From: Rhizobium sp. BK316
Lineage (GTDB): Bacteria > Pseudomonadota > Alphaproteobacteria > Rhizobiales > Rhizobiaceae
DNA length: 64,000 nucleotides
Direction: 5' to 3'
Assembly: GCF_014193695.1 (NCBI RefSeq)
Contig: NZ_JACHZR010000004.1
Span: forward strand, 744,001 to 808,000
Positions 48,016-57,910 of the stretch are shown here, piece after piece. The notes beneath the pieces are model-generated. The model was given only the letters and a program-made list of their open reading frames with translations, was not told where the DNA came from and made no database searches. Position 1 is the stretch's first letter; each line of letters starts with the position of its first letter. A program made the position numbers and the translations under genes.

Positions 48016-49056
48016 ATGACCTTCCACCCCTCCGTAATCGAGGCTATCGGCAATACGCCCCTCATCAAACTCAAGGGTGTGTCCGAGGCGACCGGCTGCA
48101 CCATTCTCGGCAAGGCCGAATTCCTGAACCCCGGACAGTCGGTGAAGGACCGAGCGGCGCTCTACATTATCCGTGATGCCGAGAAGAAGGGACTGCTCAA
48201 GCCCGGCGGCGTCATCGTCGAGGGCACGGCGGGCAATACCGGCATCGGCCTGACGGTCGTCGCCAAGGCGCTCGGCTATCGCACCGTGATCGTCATCCCG
48301 GAAACGCAGAGCCAGGAAAAGAAGGATGCCCTGCGGCTGCTCGGCGCGGAGCTCGTGGAAGTTCCGGCCGTTCCCTACAAGAACCCGAACAATTATGTGA
48401 AGGTTTCGGGCCGCCTTGCCGAGCAGCTTGCCAAGAGCGAGCCGAACGGCGCGATCTGGGCTAACCAGTTCGACAACGTCGCGAACCGCCAGGCCCATAT
48501 CGAAACCACGGCACCCGAGATCTGGAGAGACACCGACGGCAAGGTCGACGGTTTCATCTGCTCGGTCGGCTCGGGCGGCACGCTTGCCGGCGTGGCGGCA
48601 GGTCTTAAGGGTTTCAACAAGGATATCAAGATCGGCATTGCCGATCCCGAGGGTGCGGCGCTCTACGAATTCTACAAGAATGGCGCGCTGAAATCCGAGG
48701 GCTCTTCGATAACAGAAGGCATCGGCCAGGGACGCATTACCGCCAATCTCGAAGGCTTCACGCCGGACTTTTCCTATCGCGTCACCGATGCCGAGGCGCT
48801 TCCCTACCTCTTCGATCTCGTCGAGAACGAAGGCCTTTGCCTTGGTGGTTCGACGGCAATCAACATTGCCGGTGCGGCTCGCCTCGCCAGGGATCTCGGC
48901 CCCGGCCACACGATCGTGACAATCCTCTGCGACTATGGCAACCGCTATCAGTCCAAGCTCTTCAATCCGGATTTCCTGTCATCCAAGGGTCTTCCCATTC
49001 CCGAATGGATGGTCGGCTCGACGGATATCAAAATACCCTACGAACCTGCAGCGTGA
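48016..49056 (+). CDS. cysK: Cysteine synthase A-like PLP enzyme
   Basis: The 346-residue protein has IEAIGNTPLIKLKG, the PLP lysine in NPGQSVKDRAA (near 45), GTAGNTGIGL for substrate binding, QFDNVANRQAH and the phosphate loop SVGSGGTLAG. It joins O-acetylserine and sulfide to make cysteine. At its N-terminus it resembles cysK; the longer C-terminal end (NPDFLSSKGLPIPEWM) is seen in rhizobial CysK2-like copies. The AlaX-type and mercaptopyruvate sulfurtransferase genes follow closely, a cysteine-centred group. Confidence 0.9.
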   Translation: MTFHPSVIEAIGNTPLIKLKGVSEATGCTILGKAEFLNPGQSVKDRAALYIIRDAEKKGLLKPGGVIVEGTAGNTGIGLTVVAKALGYRTVIVIPETQSQEKKDALRLLGAELVEVPAVPYKNPNNYVKVSGRLAEQLAKSEPNGAIWANQFDNVANRQAHIETTAPEIWRDTDGKVDGFICSVGSGGTLAGVAAGLKGFNKDIKIGIADPEGAALYEFYKNGALKSEGSSITEGIGQGRITANLEGFTPDFSYRVTDAEALPYLFDLVENEGLCLGGSTAINIAGAARLARDLGPGHTIVTILCDYGNRYQSKLFNPDFLSSKGLPIPEWMVGSTDIKIPYEPAA

Positions 49057-49062
49057 GCCCCA

Positions 49063-49800
49063 ATGCCAGTCAATGCCCTCTACCGTGACGACTTCTATCT
49101 CTCCACATGCGAAGCGGTCGTCACGGCCGTTCACGAGGACGGGGGCATTGAGCTGGACCAGACCTGCTTCTATGCAACATCGGGCGGGCAGCCGGGCGAT
49201 ACCGGCTTCTTCGAACGGGTCGACGGCTCCAAGGTAGAGCTTGGCCAGGCAAAACACGGCGCGACCAAGGACATCGTCATCCATATGCCGCTGGAAGGCC
49301 AGGCGCGGCCCGAAATCGGCGAGAAGCTGGTGCTACACATTGACTGGCCGCGCCGCTACAGACTGATGCGCATGCACACGGCCTGCCATCTCCTGTCCGT
49401 CGTCTGTTCCTATCCGATCACGGGGGCGGCCGTCGGCGAGGAAGAAAGCCGCGTCGACTTCGACATGACCGACACGATCGACAAGGACGATGTGACGGCC
49501 AAGCTGATGGACCTCGTCAACCAGAACCATCCGGTCTATCTTCAGTGGATTACGGATGAAGAGCTCGCCGCCAATCCCGGTATCGTTAAATCGAAGAATG
49601 TGCGTCCTCCAATCGGCCTTGGCCGCGTCAGCCTCGTCTGCATCGGCGAGAATTCCGCCATCGATAGCCAGCCCTGCGGCGGCACGCATGTTTCGGAAAC
49701 ACAAGAAGTCGGCCAAATTCATATTGCCAAGATCGAGAAGAAAGGCAAAGAGAACCGGCGTTTCCGCATTCGCTTCGGCACGCCCGGCAACGAAGCCTGA
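49063..49800 (+). CDS. Alanyl-tRNA editing protein (AlaX type)
   Basis: The 245-residue protein corresponds to the editing domain of alanyl-tRNA synthetase: DQTCFYATSGGQPGDTGFFE at the start, the zinc and active-site motif MRMHTACHLLSVVC (near 106) and QPCGGTHVSETQEVG (near 205). It removes serine or glycine from mischarged tRNA-Ala. The gene begins six bases after the cysK stop, so it belongs to the same transcript. Confidence 0.9.
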   Translation: MPVNALYRDDFYLSTCEAVVTAVHEDGGIELDQTCFYATSGGQPGDTGFFERVDGSKVELGQAKHGATKDIVIHMPLEGQARPEIGEKLVLHIDWPRRYRLMRMHTACHLLSVVCSYPITGAAVGEEESRVDFDMTDTIDKDDVTAKLMDLVNQNHPVYLQWITDEELAANPGIVKSKNVRPPIGLGRVSLVCIGENSAIDSQPCGGTHVSETQEVGQIHIAKIEKKGKENRRFRIRFGTPGNEA

Positions 49801-49831
49801 TAGCCGAATCCTGATATCTGGGGAGATCATC

Positions 49832-50701
49832 ATGAGCGACACCAAAAGCCGTTTCGTCGTCTCAGCCGACTGGCTGCAGGCTGAACTCGGCAAGCCGGAC
49901 CTGCGCGTCCTCGACGCATCCTTCTATCTTCCGGCGCAGAAGCGTGACGCCGATGCGGAATATGCCGCCGGCCATATTCCCGGCGCGATCCGCTTCGACC
50001 AGGACAAGATCGCCGATCACTCGACGAACCTGCCCCACACGATCCCCTCGCCCGATTATTTCGCGGCGGAAGCCGGCAAGCTCGGCATCAGCGAGAATGA
50101 TCGCATCATCGTCTATGACGGCATCGGCATGTTCGCCTCGCCGCGTGTCTGGTGGCTGTTCCGGGTGATGGGCGCAAAGAACGTTTTCGTGCTCGACGGC
50201 GGATTGGACGGCTGGAAGGCCGAAGGACGAGCGCTCGAAACCGAAGTGCCACGCTATGCACCGGCGACCTTCAAGACGAATTACGACGCCAGCCGCGTCG
50301 TCCACCTCGATCAGATGCGCGATATCGTTTCGAGTGCGGCCCTGCAGATCGCCGATGCCCGCAGCGCTGGCCGTTTCGCAGCCAGCGAGCCGGAACCGCG
50401 TGCCGGCATGCGCTCCGGCCATATGCCCGGTGCCCGCAGCCTGCCTTCAGGCATCTTCGCCAATCAAGGTCGCTTCAAATCGCTGCCGGAACTGAAGCAG
50501 ACGATCGAGGATGCCGGTATCGACCTTTCCAAGCCAGTTGTCACCTCCTGCGGATCGGGCATTACCGCTGCCATCATCACGCTGGCGCTGGAATCGCTGG
50601 GGCATACCGACAATAAACTCTATGACGGTTCCTGGAGCGAATGGGGCAGCCGTGAGGACACGCCCGTCGTCACAGGCCCACCCGAACCGGTCAAAGCCTG
50701 A
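49832..50701 (+). CDS. sseA: 3-mercaptopyruvate sulfurtransferase
   Basis: The 289-residue protein has two rhodanese domains. The first ends with VFVLDGGLDGWKAEGRALE, and the second carries the active loop VTSCGSGITAAI (Cys near 238), whose CGSGxTA form marks mercaptopyruvate rather than thiosulfate sulfurtransferases. It transfers sulfur to cyanide or thiols. GGGGAG precedes ATG 49832, 31 bases after the AlaX-type gene. Confidence 0.92.
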   Translation: MSDTKSRFVVSADWLQAELGKPDLRVLDASFYLPAQKRDADAEYAAGHIPGAIRFDQDKIADHSTNLPHTIPSPDYFAAEAGKLGISENDRIIVYDGIGMFASPRVWWLFRVMGAKNVFVLDGGLDGWKAEGRALETEVPRYAPATFKTNYDASRVVHLDQMRDIVSSAALQIADARSAGRFAASEPEPRAGMRSGHMPGARSLPSGIFANQGRFKSLPELKQTIEDAGIDLSKPVVTSCGSGITAAIITLALESLGHTDNKLYDGSWSEWGSREDTPVVTGPPEPVKA

Positions 50702-50706
50702 CGCCC

Positions 50707-51267
50707 ATGGGAAAGACGCCCGCCTCGCTCAAGGCCCATATCACGCGGCTTGAAATGGTTGCGCCGCCGAAGGCAAGCCTGCCTGTGCCCGTCAACATCC
50801 AGACGGCAATCATGCGCGCGCCTGGCATTCCGCTCGCCTTCTATCGCTATCTCTACCGTCAGGTCGGCGCACGCTGGCAGTGGGTCGACCGGTTGCGGAT
50901 GAGCGACGAGGAACTAGCAGCTACACTCCATGACAAGCGCAACAATATCAGCGTGCTCTATGTCAACGGCGCACCAGCCGGCTTCTACGAGTATCTTTGC
51001 GAGGACGAGGATACGATCGAGCTTTCCCATTTCGGGCTCTTCGAGCACGCGCTCGGCCTCGGCATCGGCAAATGGTTCCTGCTTCAGGCGCTCTACGCCA
51101 TCTGGACGCTGAATCCGAAGAAGGTCACGACGACGACCAACAATCTCGACCATCCGCGCGCATTGCAGCTCTATCAAATGTTCGGCTTCTCTCCCGTTTC
51201 CACGGGGACCGGGATCGTCAGGCCACTGAGCGACAAGGAATTGCTGGAACTAGCCAGAAGAAGCTGA
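50707..51267 (+). CDS. GNAT-family acetyltransferase
   Basis: The 186-residue protein has the GNAT core: ISVLYVNGAPAGFYEYLCED, ELSHFGLFEHALGLGIGKWF (acetyl-CoA pyrophosphate loop, near 115-134) and TTTNNLDHPRALQLYQMFGF. The substrate is unknown. It lies five bases after sseA and is likely in the same transcript. Confidence 0.87.
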   Translation: MGKTPASLKAHITRLEMVAPPKASLPVPVNIQTAIMRAPGIPLAFYRYLYRQVGARWQWVDRLRMSDEELAATLHDKRNNISVLYVNGAPAGFYEYLCEDEDTIELSHFGLFEHALGLGIGKWFLLQALYAIWTLNPKKVTTTTNNLDHPRALQLYQMFGFSPVSTGTGIVRPLSDKELLELARRS

Positions 51268-51372
51268 TTGCGTCGCACCCGAACCTAGGCCTTGCCGATT
51301 TCAGGCAAGAATCGGGTGGCTTGGCTGAGCTTCAGCGCAGACATTATGGCAAAGCTCACGAGGAGATTTGCC

Positions 51373-51882
51373 ATGACCAACATTCAGTTTTCCGCTATGC
51401 TGACAAGAGATGCAGAAGCGCTGTGGAGCGGCGGCCGCGACGCCTACGATCGTTTACCGGAGACAATGATTTCCGATGGTCCGGGCCATCCCTGCCGTCA
51501 CTGCCTGCGGAATATCGGCGCTGGAGAAGAACTGCTCGTCTTCGCCTATCGGCCCTTTCCGGAACTGCAGCCCTATGCCGAGACTGGGCCGATCTTCCTG
51601 CATAAACAGCCCTGCCAGCGCTATTTTGCCGACGAGATTCTACCTCCCGTCCTGACCACGAGCCCGGATTTCATCGTCCGCGGTTATGGCGAGAACGACA
51701 GGATCGTTTATGGCACCGGAGCGGTCACGCCCATCGAGAAAATTCCTGCTTATGCGGCCGAATTGCTCACGCGGTCGGGCATTGCCTATGTGCATGTGCG
51801 CTCGGCGCGCAACAATTGTTATCAATGTCGCATCGACAAAGTAGAGACGCCGGCCTTTGCGGAAGCCGGCGCCCTAGCCTGA
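51373..51882 (+). CDS. DUF1203-family protein
   Basis: The 169-residue protein has the DUF1203 pattern: PCRHCLRNIGAGEELLVFAY, GPIFLHKQPCQRY and YVHVRSARNNCYQCRIDK with several conserved cysteines that could bind metal. ATG 51373 follows GAGGAGATTTGCC. Its biochemical role is not established. Confidence 0.83.
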   Translation: MTNIQFSAMLTRDAEALWSGGRDAYDRLPETMISDGPGHPCRHCLRNIGAGEELLVFAYRPFPELQPYAETGPIFLHKQPCQRYFADEILPPVLTTSPDFIVRGYGENDRIVYGTGAVTPIEKIPAYAAELLTRSGIAYVHVRSARNNCYQCRIDKVETPAFAEAGALA

Positions 51883-51898
51883 TCTTGAGTCAGTTGCT

Positions 51899-53017
51899 TT
51901 ACGCTACGTTCAGCGCGCTTTCCGGGGCGACAGCTTCATAACCGAGCGCCTCGGCAACCGGCTTGTTGGTGATGCGCCCCCGATGGACGTTCAGGCCGTT
52001 GCGCAGGTGCTTGTCCTCGGCAATGGCGCGCAGGCCGCGATCGGCGAGCGCCAGACCGTGGACGAGCGTGGCATTGTTCAGCGCGTGAGCAGAGGTGACC
52101 GGAACGGCACCCGGCATGTTGGCGACGCAATAGTGCACGACGCCGTCGACGACATAGGTCGGCTCGGAATGCGTCGTTGCATGCGAGGTTTCGAAGCAGC
52201 CGCCTTGGTCGATGGCAACGTCGACGATGACCGAGCCCTTCTTCATGCCCGATAGCATTTCGCGGGTAACGAGCTTCGGCGCGGCAGCACCGGGGATCAG
52301 CACCGCACCGATGACGAGATCGGCTGAGAAGACCTCTTCTTCCAGCGCCTGAATGCTGGAATAGCGCGTATGGATTCGACCATTGAAGATGTCGTCGAGC
52401 TGGCGCAGGCGCGGCAGTGACTTGTCGAGAATGCTGACATCGGCGCCGAGACCGGCAGCCATCTTGGCCGCATGCAGGCCGACGACACCGCCGCCAATGA
52501 TGGCAACCTTGGCCGGCAGAACGCCGGGCACGCCACCGAGCAGGATGCCGAGGCCGCCATTGGCCTTCTGCAGTGCGGTGGCGCCGGCCTGAATCGAAAG
52601 ACGGCCGGCGACTTCGGACATCGGCGCAAGCAGCGGCAGACCGCCGCGATCGTCGGTTACCGTCTCATAGGCGATGGCCGTGACGCCGGAGGCGAGCAGG
52701 CCCTTGGTCTGTTCCGGATCGGGCGCAAGATGCAAGTAGGTGTAAAGAAGCTGGCCGCCGCGGAGCTGCACCCATTCCGAGGGCTGGGGCTCCTTGACCT
52801 TGACGATCATGTCGCACTTTTCGAAGATATCCTTGGCAGAGGCGGCGATCTTCGCGCCAGCAGCCACATAGGCGGCATCATCGGCACCGATGCCGGCACC
52901 CGCCTTCGTTTCCACCCAGACCTCATGGCCGTGGGCGACATATTCCCTCACAGAAGCCGGCGTCAGACCGACGCGATATTCATGGTTCTTGATTTCCTTC
53001 GGGCAACCGACACGCAT
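51899..53017 (-). CDS. ald: Alanine dehydrogenase
   Basis: The 372-residue protein begins [20 protein letters not shown], has [10 protein letters not shown] and [10 protein letters not shown] with the pyruvate-binding residues, and the NAD fold [20 protein letters not shown] (near 170-189). It converts alanine to pyruvate and ammonia, important in rhizobial carbon and nitrogen balance. An Lrp-type gene lies divergently 158 bases away and probably controls it. AGAGG precedes ATG 53017. Confidence 0.95.
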   Translation of the reverse strand: MRVGCPKEIKNHEYRVGLTPASVREYVAHGHEVWVETKAGAGIGADDAAYVAAGAKIAASAKDIFEKCDMIVKVKEPQPSEWVQLRGGQLLYTYLHLAPDPEQTKGLLASGVTAIAYETVTDDRGGLPLLAPMSEVAGRLSIQAGATALQKANGGLGILLGGVPGVLPAKVAIIGGGVVGLHAAKMAAGLGADVSILDKSLPRLRQLDDIFNGRIHTRYSSIQALEEEVFSADLVIGAVLIPGAAAPKLVTREMLSGMKKGSVIVDVAIDQGGCFETSHATTHSEPTYVVDGVVHYCVANMPGAVPVTSAHALNNATLVHGLALADRGLRAIAEDKHLRNGLNVHRGRITNKPVAEALGYEAVAPESALNVA

Positions 53018-53175
53018 TCGCGTTCCTCTCATTCTATGTCCGCATTCCGCGGAGCGTTTTCTTACCCCTAAATCCAAGCACCACGGCCACGAAATGTCCT
53101 TGCAAAGAGGATTTGCCTTGATGCGAAGTTTCGAAGATTATTGCGTCACTCCTCCATTTTTCGAAAGTTCTTCGA

Positions 53176-53637
53176 ATGTCCGACCTCGATAATATCGATC
53201 TTGCGATTCTGAAGGCGTTGCAGATCAATGCGCGTATCACCAATGCGGAGCTTGCCAACAAGGTGGGACTGTCGCCTTCCGCCTGTTCTCGGCGGCTCGA
53301 CATTCTCGAAAAGAGTGGCGTTATCGGCGGCTATCATGCGCGGGTTTCGCATAAGGCGCTCGACTACAAGATGATCGCCATCGTGCATATCTCGCTGTCC
53401 GGCCAGTTCGCCAAGACGCTGTCGGAATTCGAGGCGGCAGTGAAGCGCTGTCCGAACGTGCTCGTCTGCTACCTGATGTCCGGCGAGTACGACTATATCC
53501 TGCGGGTCGCCGCACGTGACCTCGAAGATTATGAGCGCATCCATCGCGACTGGCTTTCGGCGCTGCCGCATGTGGTGAAGATCAACTCCAGCTTTGCGCT
53601 CCGCGAAATCATCGACAGGCCGAATGTCGGCTTCTGA
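53176..53637 (+). CDS. Lrp/AsnC-family regulator, likely of ald
   Basis: The 153-residue protein has an AsnC-type helix-turn-helix (residues 1-60, ARITNAELANKVGLSPSACS, RRLDILEKSGVIGGYHA) and a RAM ligand domain (VLVCYLMSGEYDYILRVAAR). The divergent position next to alanine dehydrogenase matches AldR/AldB-type regulators that respond to alanine. Confidence 0.92.
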   Translation: MSDLDNIDLAILKALQINARITNAELANKVGLSPSACSRRLDILEKSGVIGGYHARVSHKALDYKMIAIVHISLSGQFAKTLSEFEAAVKRCPNVLVCYLMSGEYDYILRVAARDLEDYERIHRDWLSALPHVVKINSSFALREIIDRPNVGF

Positions 53638-53707
53638 GCCCTTGCAAAGCGAGTGAAACCCTGCCCTAGCTTGGCTCTGCGGGCATCTTCCGCTTCAACG
53701 GCAAGAC

Positions 53708-54589
53708 ATGAAATCCAAGACCCACGGCTATATCTTCCTGCTTCTCGCGCTCACCATCTTTTCAGCGCAGGACGCAATCTCGAAACATCTTGGTTCAACC
53801 TATTCGCCCATCTTCGTGACAATGGTGCGCTATTGGGCTTTCGGTCTGTTCACCGTGATCCTGGCCGCAAGGATGCGCGGCGGCATCGCTGCCACCGCCT
53901 GCACGAAACATCCCTTTCTTCAGTTCTCGCGCGGTGTTCTGCTTGCCACGCAGGTGGTGCTGGCAATCACCTGCTTTGCGCTGATCGGCCTTGCGCATTC
54001 GCAGGCGATCTTTGCCGCCACCCCGATCATCGTCGCACTGCTTGCCATTCCGCTTCTCGGCGAGAAGGTCGGCTGGCGCCGCTGGACCGCGATCGGTGTC
54101 GGGCTTCTCGGCGTGCTGCTGATCCTGAAGCCGGAAGGCGGATTTTTCGATGTGAATCTGCTTCTCGCGGTCGTTTCCTGCTTCAACTTCGCGCTTTATG
54201 TGATCGCCACGCGTTACGTGAGCCGGCAGGATTCGGCGATGACGAGCTTCTTCTATACGGGTGTCGTCGGAGCCGCCGTCATGACGCTTGCCGGGCCTTT
54301 TTACTGGGCGCCGGTCCATGGATGGGACTGGATGTGGATGCTTGCGGTTTGCCTGACCGGCACGTCGAGCCATTATTTCCTGATCCGCGCCTATGACGCT
54401 CTCGATGCGGCCGCGGTCCAGCCGCTCACCTACATCCAGCTCGTCTACGCCTCCATCCTCGGGGTGCTGATCTACGGGGAAACGCTGACGCTGAACATGA
54501 TCGTCGGCTCGCTCATCGTGGTCGCGGCGGGTATCTTCACAGTCTGGCGCGAACATGTCGTGGCGCGGCGGGCGGCCGTGCGGAATTGA
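53708..54589 (+). CDS. DMT-superfamily (EamA) transporter
   Basis: The 293-residue protein has ten predicted membrane segments in two EamA repeats (about 5-135 and 145-285), for example IFLLLALTIFSAQDAISKHL, LLATQVVLAITCFALIGLAH and LTYIQLVYASILGVLIYGET. Such carriers export amino acids or metabolites, or act as permeases of unknown direction. It follows the Lrp gene by 70 bases. Confidence 0.9.
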   Translation: MKSKTHGYIFLLLALTIFSAQDAISKHLGSTYSPIFVTMVRYWAFGLFTVILAARMRGGIAATACTKHPFLQFSRGVLLATQVVLAITCFALIGLAHSQAIFAATPIIVALLAIPLLGEKVGWRRWTAIGVGLLGVLLILKPEGGFFDVNLLLAVVSCFNFALYVIATRYVSRQDSAMTSFFYTGVVGAAVMTLAGPFYWAPVHGWDWMWMLAVCLTGTSSHYFLIRAYDALDAAAVQPLTYIQLVYASILGVLIYGETLTLNMIVGSLIVVAAGIFTVWREHVVARRAAVRN

Positions 54590-54676
54590 GACTTTCGGCG
54601 CAATTTTAGACAAGCCTCTAAAGGCATTTCAATCTTCCGCGCCTATGCTTTTCCCGAATTCTTCAGGGGGACAAGC

Positions 54677-55006
54677 ATGACACGTAATCTCAAGATCACT
54701 GCCCGGAAGGCTGACCGCAAGAACTGCCGCGTCTTCGGCAAGATCCGCTATATGAACAGCCAGGTGGATGCCCGCATCCTCGATCTTTCCGCCACGGGAG
54801 CAGCGCTCGAGGTCAAGGCGCCGCTCTACGCGGCCTCCGGCAGCAAAGTACGCATCGAAGCCGAGGATCTCGGCCTGCTCGACGGCGTCATCCGCTGGAA
54901 ACACAATGGCCGCGTCGGCATCCAGTTCGACGTGAATTCCAATGCGCGTGCGCTCATTGCCTCCTATTTCCGCTTCTTCCATCGCGACGTGCCGCGCGTT
55001 CGCTAA
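54677..55006 (+). CDS. PilZ-domain protein
   Basis: The 109-residue protein is a single PilZ domain with the cyclic-di-GMP motifs R-x3-R in RKNCR (near 16) and D-x-S-x2-G in DLSATG, then GVIRWKHNGRVGIQFD. It probably binds cyclic di-GMP and acts on a partner protein. The diguanylate cyclase at 61160-62428 is one possible source of the signal. Confidence 0.85.
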   Translation: MTRNLKITARKADRKNCRVFGKIRYMNSQVDARILDLSATGAALEVKAPLYAASGSKVRIEAEDLGLLDGVIRWKHNGRVGIQFDVNSNARALIASYFRFFHRDVPRVR

Positions 55007-55016
55007 GGTTTTTCAA

Positions 55017-55042
55017 AACGATGCCGCCTTTGCAGCATCGTT
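55017..55042 (+). terminator. Terminator of the PilZ gene
   Basis: AACGATGC pairs with GCATCGTT across ten bases, followed by GTTGCTCTT, eleven bases after the stop. Confidence 0.65.
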
Positions 55043-55135
55043 GTTGCTCTTCTGTCATTTTCGCGATGTACTCCTTCGCCAATCATCCTAAGTTCAGCGA
55101 ACCGGGTGATGCATGATGTCAAAAGGAGTGTTGCC

Positions 55136-57124
55136 GTGTCTTCCATTTTCGATGTGCCTACGATGAGCCGCCGTTCCCTGCTCGGCGGTCTCGCCGCCAC
55201 TTCCGCTCTCGTGCTGCTGCACCCATTCAGCGCCCGCGCTGCCGCAAACCAGGCGCATCTGCGGCTGATGGAAACGACCGACATCCATGTCAACGTCCTC
55301 CCCTATGACTATTATGCCGACAAGCCGAACGACACGATGGGCCTGTCACGTACGGCAACCATCATCGACACAATCCGGGCAGAAGCCGTCAACTCGCTGC
55401 TGATCGACAATGGCGATGTGCTGCAGGGCAATCCGATGGGCGACTATATGGCCTATCAGCACGGCATGAAGGACGGCGATATCCATCCGGTCATCAAGGG
55501 GATGAACACGCTCGGCTACACCGTCGGCACGCTCGGTAACCACGAGTTCAACTATGGCCTGGACTTCATGTTCAAGGTGCTGAACGGCGCGAACTTCCCC
55601 TTCGTCTGCGCCAACCTGACCAAGGGCCAGCTCGCCTCCGACCCGAAGCAGGACGAGTTGTTCTTCAAGCCCTACATTATCGTCGAAAAGCAGATCAAGG
55701 ATGGCTCCGGCAATGAAAGCCCGGTCAAGATCGGCTTTATCGGCTTCGTGCCGCCGCAGATCATGCTGTGGGATGTCAAGAATCTCGAAGGCAAGGCGCA
55801 GACCCGCGATATCGTCCAGGCGGCCAAGGCCTGGGTGCCGGCCATGAAGGAAGCCGGCGCCGACATCGTCATCGCCCTTTCCCATTCCGGCATCGACGGT
55901 TCCGCCCCGTCCGAAAAGATGGAAAATGCCTCGCTCCACCTCGCTGCCGTCGAGGGCATCGATGCGATCTTCACCGGTCACCAGCATCTTGTCTTCCCCG
56001 GTCCGAAGAGCTGGGATGGCATAAGCAATGCCGATCCGGTCAAGGGCACGCTGCATGGCAAGCCCGCCGTCATGGCAGGCTTCTGGGGTTCGCATCTCGG
56101 CCTGATCGACCTCCTGCTGGAAAAAGACGGCAACAGCTGGAAGATCGTCGACTTCACCTCCGAGGCGCGGCCGATCTACCATCGCGACGACAAGAAGAAA
56201 GTCGTTGCCGATGTTGCCGACAAGAAGGAAGTCGTCGAGGCAGCCAAGGCAGAGCATGAGGCAACGCTTGCCTATGTCCGCACGCCTGTCGGCAAGACCT
56301 CCGCGCCGCTTTATTCCTACTTTGCGCTCGTCGCCGACGATCCGTCGGTACAGATCGTTTCACAGGCGCAGACCTGGTATATCAAGCAGATGCTGGCGGA
56401 TACGCAGTTCAAGGATCTGCCCGTTCTCTCCGCGGCAGCCCCCTTCAAGGCCGGCGGTCGCGGCGGTGCGGACTACTATACGGATGTTCCAGCCGGCGAT
56501 ATCGCCATCAAGAACGTCGCCGACCTCTATCTCTATCCGAATACGGTTCAGGCCGTCGCCATCACCGGCGCGCAGGTGAAGGAGTGGCTGGAGATGTCCG
56601 CCGGCATGTTCAACCATATCGAACCCGGCGCGAAGGACGCGGTCCTCCTCAACAAGGACTTTCCGTCCTACAATTTCGACATCATCGACGGTGTGAACTA
56701 TCAGATCGACCTGTCGCAGCCGCCGAAATATGATTCGTCGGGCAAGGCCATCAATCCGGACGCCAATCGAATCCAGAACTTGGCCTTCGAGGGCAAGCCG
56801 ATCGATCCGGCGCAGAAATTTGTGGTCGTCTCCAACAACTACCGTGCAGGCGGCGGCGGCAACTTCCCGGACATCGCCTCCGATAAGGTGATCTTCCAGG
56901 CGCCGGATACCAACCGCGACGTCATCGTCCGCTATGTCCATGATCAGGGCACGATCAACCCGTCCGCCGACGGCAACTGGACCTTCAAGCCGCTGCCCGG
57001 CACGACCGTCGTGTTCGAAAGCGGCCCGAAGGCCAAGCAGTACCTTGCCGACGTCAAGAGCGTGAAGATCGAGGATGCCGGCGAAGGCGCCGAGGGCTTC
57101 ACAAAATTCAGACTGATTCTCTAA
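55136..57124 (+). CDS. cpdB: 2',3'-cyclic-nucleotide phosphodiesterase / 3'-nucleotidase (CpdB type)
   Basis: The 662-residue periplasmic enzyme has a Tat signal (SRRSLLGGLAATSALVLLHP) and a metallophosphatase domain with TTDIHVN, DNGDVLQGNPMGDY, LGNHEFNYG, SHSGIDG and GHQH. A 5'-nucleotidase C-terminal domain (about 350-600) follows. It degrades extracellular nucleotides for phosphate and nucleosides. GTG 55136 follows AAAAGGAG at seven bases; ATG 55109 and GTG 55106 are less favoured. Confidence 0.92.
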   Translation: MSSIFDVPTMSRRSLLGGLAATSALVLLHPFSARAAANQAHLRLMETTDIHVNVLPYDYYADKPNDTMGLSRTATIIDTIRAEAVNSLLIDNGDVLQGNPMGDYMAYQHGMKDGDIHPVIKGMNTLGYTVGTLGNHEFNYGLDFMFKVLNGANFPFVCANLTKGQLASDPKQDELFFKPYIIVEKQIKDGSGNESPVKIGFIGFVPPQIMLWDVKNLEGKAQTRDIVQAAKAWVPAMKEAGADIVIALSHSGIDGSAPSEKMENASLHLAAVEGIDAIFTGHQHLVFPGPKSWDGISNADPVKGTLHGKPAVMAGFWGSHLGLIDLLLEKDGNSWKIVDFTSEARPIYHRDDKKKVVADVADKKEVVEAAKAEHEATLAYVRTPVGKTSAPLYSYFALVADDPSVQIVSQAQTWYIKQMLADTQFKDLPVLSAAAPFKAGGRGGADYYTDVPAGDIAIKNVADLYLYPNTVQAVAITGAQVKEWLEMSAGMFNHIEPGAKDAVLLNKDFPSYNFDIIDGVNYQIDLSQPPKYDSSGKAINPDANRIQNLAFEGKPIDPAQKFVVVSNNYRAGGGGNFPDIASDKVIFQAPDTNRDVIVRYVHDQGTINPSADGNWTFKPLPGTTVVFESGPKAKQYLADVKSVKIEDAGEGAEGFTKFRLIL

Positions 57125-57132
57125 AGCCGCAG

Positions 57133-57161
57133 GGGCGCGGTTTCTTCAACCGCGCCCTTTT
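57133..57161 (+). terminator. Terminator of cpdB
   Basis: GGGCGCGG and CCGCGCCC pair across nine bases, followed by TTTT, nine bases after the stop. Confidence 0.85.
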
Positions 57162-57164
57162 CGC

Positions 57165-57722
57165 TCAAGCAGTTTCCGCCTCAGCTTCGATGCGACGAAC
57201 AAGCAAGCCGAGTTCGGCCGGCGGCTTCTTTTCGATCCTGCGATATTGCCTGCCATCCCGGGTGCGGTGGACAAGCCCGAAATCGAAAAGCTCGCGGCGC
57301 AGCAGTGCGGCATCGCCGAAGAGGTGCAGGCGGCTCAGCAAATCGCTGATTTCGCGTTCCGTCAGTTCCGTATCCGCCGGTATTTTCGACCACAGGAACC
57401 ACAAGCAAAGTTCCTGCAGCCCCCTCCTGCCCGGCCAGCGGATCAATTGCCCGTTGCCATCGAAATGGCGCGATGCCTTCAGCACGCGGTCTTCATTCGG
57501 CAAAGGCTCGGGATCCAGCTTCAGGCTCCAGTCCTTCAGGACCGCAGCGGACTGCGCCACGCTGCGGAAATGCTGGTAGTTGCGATAACCCGCCGCGCGG
57601 GTCAGCAGGTTGAGCATCTCGACATGGCTCGGATTGTCAGCGAGCGCTTCGATCTGCTTGCGGAGAGATTTGGCGAAAGCCGAAAGATCGGCGATTTCCA
57701 TTGGAAAGATAGATCTGGTCAC
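57165..57722 (-). CDS. DUF2087-domain protein
   Basis: The 185-residue protein has a C-terminal DUF2087 domain (SRHFDGNGQLIRWPGRRGLQ, ADTELTEREISDLLSRLHLF, DAALLRRELFDFGLVHRT), a winged-helix-like fold thought to bind nucleic acid. The N-terminal part (SHVEMLNLLTRAAGYRNYQH) is an extra helical module seen in some rhizobial members. GTG 57722 with GAGGA six bases upstream is chosen over ATG 57701. Confidence 0.83.
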   Translation of the reverse strand: MTRSIFPMEIADLSAFAKSLRKQIEALADNPSHVEMLNLLTRAAGYRNYQHFRSVAQSAAVLKDWSLKLDPEPLPNEDRVLKASRHFDGNGQLIRWPGRRGLQELCLWFLWSKIPADTELTEREISDLLSRLHLFGDAALLRRELFDFGLVHRTRDGRQYRRIEKKPPAELGLLVRRIEAEAETA

Positions 57723-57910
57723 GTCTTATCCTCAACGCGCCGTTCCCTGAAAAAGGTGTCGGTGGTCGCCGGCTTTCGACTTCGGCACAGGACAAGTGCT
57801 GATCATCTCTCTGGAGCAGGTTTAGCTTCCCTTGCGGGACGGCGACGCCTCGGTGAACTGCAGACCGTAACGCCGTTATAGCAAAGGCCGGAAACCCGTC
57901 AACCGTGCAG